Part shown: one piece after another, positions 17,360-26,236 of the stretch | Numbering within the stretch: position 1 is the stretch's first letter | Layout: each line of letters begins with the position of its first letter | Assembly: GCF_023703775.1 (NCBI RefSeq) | Contig: NZ_CP098516.1 | Span: forward strand, 1 to 64,000 | Direction of reading: 5' to 3' | From: Haloplanus sp. GDY1 | Lineage (GTDB): Archaea; Halobacteriota; Halobacteria; Halobacteriales; Haloferacaceae | Length of the DNA: 64,000 bases | Made by a program: the position numbers and the translations under genes | Notes under the pieces: model-generated | Told to the model about the DNA's origin: nothing | The model's database searches: none | What the model saw: only the letters and a program-made list of their open reading frames with translations

Positions 17360-18479
17360 TGCCTTGTTGAACGCAGGACGGCGTCGGGGTGGGGTTGTTT
17401 ATCTGCAATTTCACGGCGCTAGAGACGGCTTTTCGACCTCAGAAGATGCAGTAGCTGTCACTCACAGCGGTTGCTGATGAGTCAAAGCTATGGTACCTTG
17501 CTCCGTTGTTCTGGTGACGACGGCGATGCCTCTCCCGGATACGTCCGGAGAAGGGGAGCAGGCGGCGAGCCTTAACTCGCCGCCTGCGTGAGGTTATGGA
17601 CGATGCACTTGCGTGTGAGCTCCCGGAACTGGCCGTGCCAGCTCCGGGAGCGGAGCTTCTCGCCGTCGTCTTCCTTCAGCTGCGAGAAGCCGGTTTCACT
17701 CATCCAGCGCTGGTTGTAGTCATCGCTCATTCGGGCGTTGTGGGCCTTCTGCAACGGTGTCTGCTCCCTGTGCTTGATCAACGGTCGCGTTGACTCGGAG
17801 CGACACTCCTCACGGAGGTCGCTCCAAGAGTAGTTTGCGTCAGCAGACAACACACGCAGGTCTTCCGCGTTCCGGCGGAAGACCTGCATCCCGATGTGGC
17901 CGTCCCACGCCTTCTGCGTCGTGTAGTGAACGTCCTTGATCGCTAGTGTGTTCACGTCGATCAGGATTGTTGTCTTCATTTTCTGAAATGAGAAGTCCGC
18001 GCGGTCGCGGTAGTGGTAACTTGTCTGATCGCGCTGGAAGCCACTTGCGTCAATCGCAGCTTCACCACTCCAGCCTGCCTGCTCCGCGCTTCGGCGGAGC
18101 AGGCGGCGGAGTTCACGCATCCGATACTCTCGTTCCCACCGGCAGAGCGGGCTGTAGTGCGGTGCCTCGTTGAGGTTAAACACAGCGAGAATTCCGGGCA
18201 TCTCGTTGAGGTAGTCTTCTGTCTCACGGAGACTCTTCTCCAGTTCGACACGGTACAGAATCAACGCGATCTGCACCCACTCGGCGTACCCGTCCGCGCC
18301 ATCCGGCGCGGCGGGTGCGTCCGGATCGTCAACATGCTGTTTGGCAAGGTCTCGACACAACCACGCCAGCCGTCTGAGCGATGCCATATCGCCAGACGGC
18401 GTCCATTTCCCGGTTAGTTTGTCGGAATATCCCTGTGAGAGCGGCTGTGGCTGCCGTCAGTCGGCGGCAAAACAAGGCA
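17360..18479 (-). mobile_element. ISH1-like element (IS5 family) with readable ends
   Basis: The element is about 1120 bp. Its ends are inverted repeats TGCCTTGTT (17360-17368) and AACAAGGCA (18471-18479). It is flanked by the 8-bp direct repeat CCTTGTAT at 17352-17359 and 18480-18487, which is a target-site duplication. Size, terminal sequence, duplication length and a ~270-residue transposase all agree with ISH1 of Halobacterium as I recall it. It interrupts a tnpB gene. Confidence 0.85.
17572..18387 (-). CDS. IS5-family transposase (ISH1-like)
   Basis: This 271-residue transposase has an N-terminal helical region and a DDE core. Probable catalytic positions are Asp in AIDASGFQRDQTSYHY, Asp in VLSADANYSWSD, and Glu in MSETGFSQLKEDDGEKLR. 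Length and the ISH1-type ends around it point to the ISH1 group of IS5. The frame is intact, so the element may still be active. It is encoded antiparallel to neighbouring gvp genes and parallel to the tnpB it interrupts. Confidence 0.88.
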   Translation of the reverse strand: MASLRRLAWLCRDLAKQHVDDPDAPAAPDGADGYAEWVQIALILYRVELEKSLRETEDYLNEMPGILAVFNLNEAPHYSPLCRWEREYRMRELRRLLRRSAEQAGWSGEAAIDASGFQRDQTSYHYRDRADFSFQKMKTTILIDVNTLAIKDVHYTTQKAWDGHIGMQVFRRNAEDLRVLSADANYSWSDLREECRSESTRPLIKHREQTPLQKAHNARMSDDYNQRWMSETGFSQLKEDDGEKLRSRSWHGQFRELTRKCIVHNLTQAAS

Positions 18480-19704
18480 CCTTGTATTCGACGTACTCGT
18501 ACAACCGCTCAAATGCCCACTTGTGCCCCCACGACCCACCGGAGAGTCGGTCGCGGATGCCGGTCAACTCCTCAAACGCGATGACCGTACAGCCGTTCTC
18601 GGCGGCTTCTTCGATGATGCCGTTCGCAATTCGGTGGAGCATCATCGTGAACCGGCCCGTCTCTTTCCGACCGACAGACTGGATGTTTTCGTGGGCGTTG
18701 CGTGAACCGCACTGCTGGAGCGATGCACGCCGGTTCTCGTACTCCCGCCGCCAGTGGTCGAACTCGTTCCCGCTCCAGAACGTGCCCGTCGAAGTGACAG
18801 CAAGTTGGTTCACGTTGATGTCAACGCCGAGGACTGTGCTGTGCCCGGTCGTTGCCTCGTCCACCGTGTCGGACTCCATTTCCGCCTTTGTGCGGAGATG
18901 AAGGAACCACTCACCGTCTCTGTGGTGCAGTTCTGCGCCCGTCACCTCGTAGTCGTCGTTGTCGAGATACCGGCTGTGAGGTGTGTCGCGGTCGGCGTCA
19001 GGAAGGACGTACTGGACTTCGATACGCCCATCGACGGTTGCCAACGATACGTACTCGTCGTGGAAGGTCGCACACCGCTTGTCGTAGACGACAGTCGGCT
19101 TCGAGAAGTGTGGTTTGCCCGCGTACACGCCTTGCTTCCAGCGGGCGACGACACCCTGTACGGCGTCGGCGGCCTTGTTGCGGGCGTTCTGGACGAGGTT
19201 TGCGTGCAACAGCGTCTGGTCGCGTACCTCGTCATAGGTTTCTTCCTGCAACTGGGCCTTGCTGGTCGTCTTGTAGTCGCCCTGCCAAGCGTGGTCCACG
19301 ACGTAGTTAGCGGCCCACAGAAACTCATCGACTGTCTCGCGGAGAAGTGCGGCGTCGTCACTGTCCACGTCGAGTTTGACCGGAACAGTGCGCCGCACCT
19401 CCATACGTCAGATGTATGGCTGATGGTTTATTACCGTTGGGGAGAAAAGGCAGCAACAGTCCGTGGTCTGTTGGGGGAGTTGTCGGCTTCTGCGCGCGGG
19501 CTTCGCCCGCTCGCACGGCCCGAGGCGCGAAGCGCCTCGCTGTCCTCTCCAGCCTACTCGCGTCGTCCTTCCGACCGGCGTCGGAAGCCCGACGCTCCTT
19601 GAGGCCGGAGGCTCCGCCTCGAAACCGCTGATTCAACGCATAAACGGGGTGCTACATACGTTAGTGCAGAATATAGCTACTCACCTGCGACGAGCAGAGA
19701 CACG

Positions 19705-19793
19705 TTATCTATCTACCTCAGTGAGCGCGTCGGTGGCGACATTCCCAATTCACCAGCCTCAATATGCGAGTAGCGCTCTCGCACCATTTCCTC
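19705..19793 (-). pseudogene. 3' fragment of a tyrosine recombinase gene
   Basis: On the minus strand the bases just downstream of the histidine kinase encode EEMVRERYSHIEAGELGNVA and then TDALTEVDR with a stop at 19705. This is the C-terminal active-site tyrosine region of an integrase like the one at 1822-3120, which has REHYSHIEAGELADRAE. Nothing upstream of it remains. The gap 19405-19704 is otherwise GC-rich sequence with inverted repeats, probably the end of the TnpB element, and no gene. Confidence 0.65.
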
Positions 19794-21860
19794 TCAGTCG
19801 TCTTGTTGATTGGCAGACGACGTGCCACGAATCTCGAAGCGAGCGCCACCACGGTCGCTAGCCGTCACATTAACCTCCCATCCGTGGGCCTCGGCGATCT
19901 GTTTCACGATCGACAGACCGAATCCGGTCCCCTCGCTCGCCGTCGAATAGCCCGATTCGAACACGGTATCGCGCTCGTCGGACGGGATGCCCGGCCCGTC
20001 GTCCGCAACGTAGAACCCTGGTGGATCATCGAGGGTTCCGACGGGCACCGTGCAGGCGTCGCTGGCGTGTTCAACCGCGTTTCGGAACAGGTTCTCGAAC
20101 AGCTGTCTGAGCCGACTCTCGTCGGCTTCGATTTCCTGACTTCCGGTTATTTCCACAGTAGCCTCGTCGGTCTCGACGTGGTCCCAGGCCGCTTCCGCGA
20201 CCGTGGCCACGCTGACGGTCGTCGTCTCCCCGACCGAACGCCCTTGTCGGGTGAGCGTCAGCACGTCCTGGATCAACGTTTCCATCCGGTCCTGTGCCTG
20301 TGCGACTGAGTCGAGATGCTCGCTGTCGCACTCGCGCTGGGCCAGATCAAGGCGTCCCTGCGCGACGTTCAGGGGATTCCGGAGGTCGTGTAAGAGCACG
20401 CTCGCGAACTCGTCGAGCCGTTCGTTTTGCCGGCGGAGTTCCTGTGTGCGCTCGCTAAGTTCCCGTTCATCGGCGGCACGATCGAGCGCGGCTTCGACGT
20501 TCGTGGCCAGCAGTTCGGCGAGCTGGACGTCCGTCTGGTCGAACGCGTCAACCGCCGTACTGTTGATGCTCAGCGTACCGTACTCCCCGAGCGACACGTA
20601 GAGCCCTGCTCGCGCATCGCCGCGGTCGAACCCGTCATCGAGCTGCTGGACATCCTCGCACACGCGGGTACGCCCCGACACGTACACTTCACCCACGGGC
20701 CCTTCGCCGACGGCATAGGTTGGCCGTTTACCGTATACCGCTTTCGCGTCCTCGGTGACGGCCACTGGTTGAAGGGATGTCCCGTCGACCGAGCGCAATC
20801 GAACCACGTTGGTCGGATACCCGAGGACGGATTTCGCTGCGGCCGCCGTCTGCCGGGCGACCTCATCTCTGGTCTTACATCGAAAGAGGGCACGCGTCGT
20901 CTCGTGAAGGGCTTCGAGGGTGTTCTCGTACTCCTTCCGTTCCGTAATGTCCCGGACGACGCCGACGATCCCCTGAAACTCACCATCCGAGACCAACAGT
21001 TGAATGTGATCTTCGCACGGAATCCGCTCGCCGTCGCTGGTGACGAGATCCATCTCGAAAACTCCCTGGTCGCGGTCCTCGTCCGTGAGCAGCTCCCGGA
21101 TGAGCGCCTCGCCGGTGGCGACGTCGGTGTCGTCCATGACGAGCGAGACGTGGGCCCCGACAAGCTCCTCACGAGAGAAGCTCAGAAACGCCGTCGCCGC
21201 GTCGTTGACCGCGGTCAGATACCCATCGGGGTCGGTCGCGTAGACGATGTCGCCGGCCCGGTTGAGCATCGTTTCGTACCGCTCCAGTTCGAGCTCACGC
21301 TCCTTGCGCTCGGTGATGTCCGTGTAGATACCGTAGCCTTCGACTCGACCGGTCTCCCGAGTGACGACGACCGTTCGGAGCAGGAACGTCCGGCGCTCGC
21401 CATCGTCGGTCAGCCGTTGGGCCTCCTGGCCATCGCCCGTATGCGGGCTGAGCCACGGCTCGACCGGCTCGGCAACGTCCTCGGGCACGATGAGCTCATC
21501 GAGGCGTTGGTCGATAGCTGCGGACCCGTAGCCGAACGTCTCTCGAAACGCTGGATTCATTGCCGCGACGACCGGTGTCTCGTCCTCGAATCGGACGGTC
21601 ACGACCGGGTCCGTGACCTGCTCCAGCAGGGCGTCGAACCGCTCTTGGGTCCGTTCGGAGACTCGAATCTCGGTAGCGAGGAGACGGAGGTACCCCTCGG
21701 TTTGCTGCTCGATGGCTTCACAGATGTCCGCGACGTTCTGGCTGGTGTATGTCTCGGTGGACGGGAGGCCGACCGTTCGCGCGCCCTTGTCGACCAGTGA
21801 TTCGGCCTTCTCGACGTCAACGGCCTGGCTGAACCGGGCGACAAGATCGGCGCGCCTCAT
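19794..21860 (-). CDS. PAS-PAS-GAF sensor histidine kinase
   Basis: This 688-residue soluble kinase has PAS domains at about 75-185 and 195-310 (each ending YTDITERK or VRDITERK), a GAF domain at about 320-465, and a HisKA H-box with His491 (LLHDLRNPLNVAQ). The HATPase region ends it, with N box ENLFRNAVEHA, G1 DDGPGIPSDE and G2 GTGFGLSIVKQI. There is no transmembrane segment, so it senses cytoplasmic cues such as redox state or light. ATG 21860 overlaps the TGA of an upstream FIST-like reading frame, suggesting an original sensor-kinase operon. The HalX regulator at 22568 is a possible partner. Confidence 0.88.
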   Translation of the reverse strand: MRRADLVARFSQAVDVEKAESLVDKGARTVGLPSTETYTSQNVADICEAIEQQTEGYLRLLATEIRVSERTQERFDALLEQVTDPVVTVRFEDETPVVAAMNPAFRETFGYGSAAIDQRLDELIVPEDVAEPVEPWLSPHTGDGQEAQRLTDDGERRTFLLRTVVVTRETGRVEGYGIYTDITERKERELELERYETMLNRAGDIVYATDPDGYLTAVNDAATAFLSFSREELVGAHVSLVMDDTDVATGEALIRELLTDEDRDQGVFEMDLVTSDGERIPCEDHIQLLVSDGEFQGIVGVVRDITERKEYENTLEALHETTRALFRCKTRDEVARQTAAAAKSVLGYPTNVVRLRSVDGTSLQPVAVTEDAKAVYGKRPTYAVGEGPVGEVYVSGRTRVCEDVQQLDDGFDRGDARAGLYVSLGEYGTLSINSTAVDAFDQTDVQLAELLATNVEAALDRAADERELSERTQELRRQNERLDEFASVLLHDLRNPLNVAQGRLDLAQRECDSEHLDSVAQAQDRMETLIQDVLTLTRQGRSVGETTTVSVATVAEAAWDHVETDEATVEITGSQEIEADESRLRQLFENLFRNAVEHASDACTVPVGTLDDPPGFYVADDGPGIPSDERDTVFESGYSTASEGTGFGLSIVKQIAEAHGWEVNVTASDRGGARFEIRGTSSANQQDD

Positions 21861-22433
21861 TCTGGAAGGAGCATGATGACCGTCGTGGTGTTGTGAAAGC
21901 CACTCAACTGCCTGAGCTGCATACACTGCTCGCCGTACGTCTCGAAGCCCGTAAACGGAACACCCAGTTCATCGTCGATGGCGGCGACCGCCTCCGCAAA
22001 GTCGTCCTCGAGGATGATCGCCCGGCAGGCACGTCGTAGACGAACCCGCCAGTCAAGGGGGGGGGGATGTCGCCGGCGAGGTCGACCGCTTCACGCGCGG
22101 CCTCGCGGGCCGACGAAATCTGCTCTCCACGAGAGCCGTACATGACCCAGAGCACGGTTCTCTCCGGGATTTCCACCGCCAAGTGTAACGCGCCCCCTCA
22201 ACCGCGCTCGGCCACCGCATCTTGTACTGCTGCCCCTGGTTGATCCCGAATTCATAGAGCACGTCACGAATCCCACGCAGCAAAGCCTCGTACTCGTACG
22301 CATCCGCACAAAAAACCTGACAGAAATCGACCCGACTCCCCGCCAACTCCTCGATGGGTGCAGCCGCGGCTTGGATTCCAGCGTCGAATCCATCCGCGAG
22401 CGTCGAGAAGGCTGACGAGAAATCGGTCTGCAT
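21857..22433 (-). pseudogene. Frameshifted FIST-domain sensor remnant
   Basis: Three frames must be joined to read a FIST-like protein. The first begins MQTDFSSAFSTLADGFDAGI with VFCADAYEYEALLRGIRDVL, a typical FIST N-terminal strand and helix. The second (near 22190-22050) reads LAVEIPERTVLWVMYGSR and AGDIPPPLTGGFVYDVPAG. The third reads AIILEDDFAEAVAAIDDELG then FTGFETYGEQCMQL and GFHNTTTVIMLLPE, typical of FIST C. The total is about half the usual length, so an internal deletion is likely. A run of ten G lies at 22057-22066. Two frame changes lie outside that run, so decay is more likely than simple phase variation. Confidence 0.5.
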
Positions 22434-22567
22434 ATGTGCCTACTTGAGTCATACTCATAAATTATGGGAACGATTCATCGGAAACGCCTGTCTTAGTCTC
22501 GGTCTCAAGATGCGCTCTAGGAACCCAGCCGTTGTGACGTCAGTCCATCGACCGCTCATCCTCATCC

Positions 22568-23173
22568 TCATTCGTCAGAATTCCGGTCACCCGGGAGGCC
22601 CTGTAACGCGGCATCGAAGTCCTCCTCCTCGAGGTCGGCAATTGTCTCATCGAGCGAGCTCTGGAGGTCCTCGAGATCCGATTCCAAAGCGGCAAACTCG
22701 TCGCTTTGGTCGAGTTCCTGCTGGGATTTTTCGGCCTCCAGCGCGGCCGTTTTCGACGTGAGCGCGTAGAGCCGCTGGAGTTGCTCGTCGTAGTTCGTCC
22801 GCGCGAGCATCCGCTCGACGACATCGTGAATGGCCTCCTCATCGAGGGGTTTTACGACGTACTCGTCGAACGGCAACTCGAGTACGTCGAAATCAGGATT
22901 GACGGCTGTCACCATCACGACGCGGCAGTCGTATCCCCGGTCACGGATCGCTTCGAGCACCTCGTCTCCGGACAGGCCCGGCATCCGTCGGTCGAGCAAG
23001 ACGAGATCCACGGTCTCGTCGATCCGGTCGAACGCTTGCTCGCCGTCGTAGGCGGTGCGCGTACTATAGGACTCCTCTTCGTCTATCCACGCCGCATAGA
23101 GATCAGCAAGCCCCTTCTCATCATCGACGACGAGAACAGTCACCGATTCCGTCTCAAATTCAGTCGCATCCAT
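22568..23173 (-). CDS. Response regulator with HalX domain
   Basis: This 201-residue protein has a receiver domain at about 10-120 with acidic pocket VVDDEKG, phosphoacceptor Asp61 (LVLLDRRMPG) and Lys in EYVVKPLDE. A C-terminal HalX helical domain follows (about 125-165), and then an acidic coiled tail. HalX regulators are common in haloarchaea and usually lack a classical DNA-binding domain. It sits between two histidine kinase genes on the same strand and may be phosphorylated by either. Confidence 0.9.
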   Translation of the reverse strand: MDATEFETESVTVLVVDDEKGLADLYAAWIDEEESYSTRTAYDGEQAFDRIDETVDLVLLDRRMPGLSGDEVLEAIRDRGYDCRVVMVTAVNPDFDVLELPFDEYVVKPLDEEAIHDVVERMLARTNYDEQLQRLYALTSKTAALEAEKSQQELDQSDEFAALESDLEDLQSSLDETIADLEEEDFDAALQGLPGDRNSDE

Positions 23174-23214
23174 AGGTAATCAGAAGCGATATTTTATAAT
23201 CGAACTCGGCCCGG

Positions 23215-24978
23215 TTACTTATCGGTTATGGGCCGGAGGGTGAGCGTGACGATACTGCCGTGCGGCTCATTATCCGTAATGTCGACCTCGCCGCCCACGC
23301 TGGCGACGATCCAGTTGACCATCCACAGTCCGAGGCCACTGCCGTGCCTGAACGGCGTCTCGCCTCCTTCCGCAAGCACAGCCCGCTCATCTTCAAGGAT
23401 TCCCGGGCCGTTGTCGAGGATCTCGATTTCGATGGAACCTGACGATGCGTCGGCTGGTGAGACGCAAATCGTTACCTCCGGGGTTCGGTCGGTGGTATGT
23501 TTGATCGCGTTTACACAGAGTTCACGTATGGCAACATCGAGCTGTGTGGGGGCGAGTACTACCACCGATTCCGGCAGTTCTGTTGCGATATCGGCGTCAG
23601 GGGATGTTTCCTGCACCGTTTCGGAGACGTCTTCGACAATACTGACGACGTCGGCCTGGTGAGACACGCCGCTTCGCTGGGAGAGTTTGTTTATCTTATC
23701 GGCCTTCTGACTCATTTCGACGAGTCCCGAAGCCGTCTCCTCGATCTTGCGGGCGTCGGCCGCCGCATCCCTCCCGGTTAGCTCGTCGACGAGGTTGGAG
23801 GCATGGCCCTGAATGAGATTCATGTCGTTGCGGAGATTGTGTCGCAGAATCCGGTTGAGCACCTGGAGTTGCTGTTCGCGTTGCTTGCGTTTAGTGATGT
23901 CCGTGTAGACGGCGTACGCGTCGCTCACCCGCGCCTCGCGTTCGATGGGCACGGCCCGGAGGAGGAGTTCGCGCGGCCCATGTTTCGTCTCCCGCCGCAC
24001 CTCGGTAGTGATTTGGTCGCCCGCGAGCACGCGGTCAGCGTGATCGGAGAGTTCGGCGGCGCAATCCGGCGGGACTAACGCATCTACGAATGCTTCGCCA
24101 ACGATCGCGTCGGCGTCGTAGCCGAACGTCTCCTCGAACGCTGGGTTGACCGCCCGAATCATCGGCTCACGGTCGATGAATTCGACCGCAACGATTGCAT
24201 CCAACGAGTTCTCGAAGAGGGCTGTCAGCCGCGCGTGTTCCCGCTTTCGCTCGGTGATGTCACGGATGCTCAGTAGAACGTGTGGACGGTCGTTGACCTC
24301 CAGCACGGACGCCGAAATCTCCGTCCTCAATTCATCTCCAGCGGCCGTTCGGCAGGTGAACCGATCCGTCCAGCCGTGCCCCTGTTCGATCACCGATTCA
24401 AGGAACGTCTCGAACGGTTCCTGATCGGCGATGATCAGCTCGCGACCCAGATCCATCGAGGCCAGTTCCTCGGCCGAATACCCGAACAACGACAGCGCCG
24501 TCGAGTTACATTCCAACAGCGTTTTCTCCGCCGGATCGAAGACGATGATCGCATCGTTGGCGGCCTGGAGGATCTTCTGGTAACGGTTTGTGGTCTCTTC
24601 GAGTTGCGTCGCGAGCCGGCGCGAGAGGGCACGCCGTTCGACCAAGTTTTCGAGACGGTACGCCAAGGTGTCCTTCTGAATCGGCGAGTCAATCTGCTCG
24701 TCGACAGCATCCAATCCGATCGCGTCGACTCCCTCGCCGGATCGAGATCGGACCAAGAGTGCGGGCAGGAAGACCGGCTCGGCGTCTTCCTTGCGAGCCG
24801 CCAGTGCATCGCGGTGACGGCGCAACGAGGGATTGTCGATGATACAGAGATTGAACTCGCACTCGAATGGCGCGTCACCATCGGGGTGTACGGGCTCATA
24901 CCCGTCCTGGGCCGCCAGCCACTCGGTCAACGCCTCCCGATTCTCTTCGGTTTCGATCACGAGGAGCGTCCGTGTCAT
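23215..24978 (-). CDS. Receiver-like/PAS-PAS histidine kinase
   Basis: This 587-residue protein starts with a degenerate receiver-like domain (1-110; LLVIETEENRE but no clear phosphoacceptor Asp). PAS domains follow at about 128-245 and 250-365, each ending in ITERK or ITKRK. A HisKA-like H-box has His380 (RILRHNLRNDMNLIQGH), and the C-terminal HATPase contains NAIKHTTD, DNGPGI and GSGLGLWMV. The ILRHNLRNDMN box is a typical haloarchaeal kinase signature. ATG 24978 was chosen over a TTG two codons upstream. Confidence 0.87.
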   Translation of the reverse strand: MTRTLLVIETEENREALTEWLAAQDGYEPVHPDGDAPFECEFNLCIIDNPSLRRHRDALAARKEDAEPVFLPALLVRSRSGEGVDAIGLDAVDEQIDSPIQKDTLAYRLENLVERRALSRRLATQLEETTNRYQKILQAANDAIIVFDPAEKTLLECNSTALSLFGYSAEELASMDLGRELIIADQEPFETFLESVIEQGHGWTDRFTCRTAAGDELRTEISASVLEVNDRPHVLLSIRDITERKREHARLTALFENSLDAIVAVEFIDREPMIRAVNPAFEETFGYDADAIVGEAFVDALVPPDCAAELSDHADRVLAGDQITTEVRRETKHGPRELLLRAVPIEREARVSDAYAVYTDITKRKQREQQLQVLNRILRHNLRNDMNLIQGHASNLVDELTGRDAAADARKIEETASGLVEMSQKADKINKLSQRSGVSHQADVVSIVEDVSETVQETSPDADIATELPESVVVLAPTQLDVAIRELCVNAIKHTTDRTPEVTICVSPADASSGSIEIEILDNGPGILEDERAVLAEGGETPFRHGSGLGLWMVNWIVASVGGEVDITDNEPHGSIVTLTLRPITDK

Positions 24979-25075
24979 AGACAAATCCCGGAGGACGGGT
25001 GAGAACTGACCGGCTCACTTCCGGAACGACCGACTGGGGGATCCATCTGGCGGTACACGCATCTAGTGCTGGCGA

Positions 25076-26127
25076 TTATGCGTCCGTGTCGCCCGCCAGT
25101 AACGCGCGAATCGACGCCCTGAGTTCGGCTTTCCGCACGGATTTGTCCATGACGGTCTGGGCGCCATGGCGGAACGCCGCGGCTCTGTGCGTCTCGGGGG
25201 GCGATCCCGTGAGTGTCATTACGGGGACGCTGCGGTCCTGCAGGCGCTCGCACCGCTCCCAGACCGCGCCGGTGAACTCGTTGATGTCCAGCACCGCGAT
25301 CGCGGGGTCGCTGCACTTCGACGAGCGTTCCCAACTGGGCGAGCGTATCGGACGGCCCGCCGCCGAGTTGCTGGAAGCCGGGAATGGCGTCGATCATCAC
25401 CACGCTCGCGTCTTTGGTTTCGATGTCCTGTCGGACCGTTCCGAGGAATTCGTCAGGGGGGGGGGGGGTTGAGCGCCGACGGTTTGGCGTCTTTGACCAT
25501 GAGCGTCCCCTGGTCGACCAGTTCCGTGACCAGGGGATTGATCGATTCACACCGCAACAGGAAGTCGCTCTGGCCTCCTCGAACTGGTAGATGATACTCT
25601 GCTCGCCGGGTGCCGCCGCTTCCTTCATGGACAACGCGCCCGTCATGGTTTTTCCGACGCCCCGACGGGCTCGTGGTCATCGTGGTCGTGCCGCGGGCGC
25701 TCCCCCCCCCCCTCCGGGGGAGTTCATCCACCTCCGGCACGCCCGGCGTGAGCGTCTCCTCCGGGGGCGGGCTGGCCGTCGGCGACGAGCTGTGGAAACA
25801 CCTCGATGCCGCCAGTCGTGATCTGTAGCGCGTGCGCCCCGGGTCGGTATCGGAGCCGCGGAGCTTGACGATCTCGACGGTGCGTTCCGTTGACGGTGTG
25901 TTCAACTGAACGATGCCGTCGCTCAGGAGCTGGAGGCCGAGCGCCGTCCTACCATTTCCGGGTGGGTCTCGGACCAGATAGCTCCGCTGGGAGCGCAAGC
26001 CGCCGTTGAGGACGGTATCGAGGCTAGGGATGCCCGTGGACACACGGTCGGGAGACTCCATGGACGGGCTCATTGATTGATCTTGTTCTGCCGCCGGAGT
26101 CGTGTTCTGGGAGATTTCATTATCCAT
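25076..26127 (-). pseudogene. Decayed KaiC-like sensor plus receiver remnant
   Basis: The frame from 26127 starts as a haloarchaeal KaiC/HTR-like protein (VSTGIPSLDTVLNGGLRSQR) with a damaged Walker A, PPGNGRT instead of PPGTGKT. Parts of the first RecA domain are missing. A second KaiC-like domain appears in shifted frames as VGKTMTGALSMKEA, SIIYQFEEARA, LLRCESINPLVTELVDQGTL and VVMIDAIPGFQQLGGG. It joins a receiver-like end (PVMTLTGSPPETHRAAAFRH to VMDKSVRKAELRASIRALL) at 25076-25294. Frame changes occur at an 11-C run (25702-25712), a 13-G run (25456-25468) and elsewhere. It is not functional as written. Confidence 0.65.
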
Positions 26128-26236
26128 AATCTGCCCACGTATTGGTGAGCAGGCGTTCGATCGGTCGGCATGGAAGCATTACTGGCTCGCTATACGACTC
26201 ATTCACACATCCGGCTTTTATAAATTGGGCTGGGAG

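Larger units (their letters stand above)
16902..19404 (-). pseudogene. TnpB (IS200/IS605 OrfB) interrupted by an ISH1-like element
   Basis: The N-terminal part (start ATG 19404) runs to about 18488 and contains RuvC residues [12 protein letters not shown] (Asp) and VIAFEELTG (Glu). It stops inside the inserted element. The C-terminal part resumes at about 17359 with [17 protein letters not shown], the zinc ribbon CSHCGF...CLKCGYEN, and the last catalytic Asp in [11 protein letters not shown]. Joining the halves across one copy of the 8-bp target duplication restores VEYKAEPHG in frame. A second lesion, a 54-base hairpin-rich insertion at 17089-17142, adds a stop; the usual tail (VGVRLN to SSDRAK) continues to 16902 after it. 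TnpB is an RNA-guided nuclease of transposons; this copy is dead. Confidence 0.85.

Noticed and set aside
20427..21800. Plus-strand frame of 457 codons
   Set aside because: It is antisense to the PAS-PAS-GAF kinase, which has all kinase motifs.
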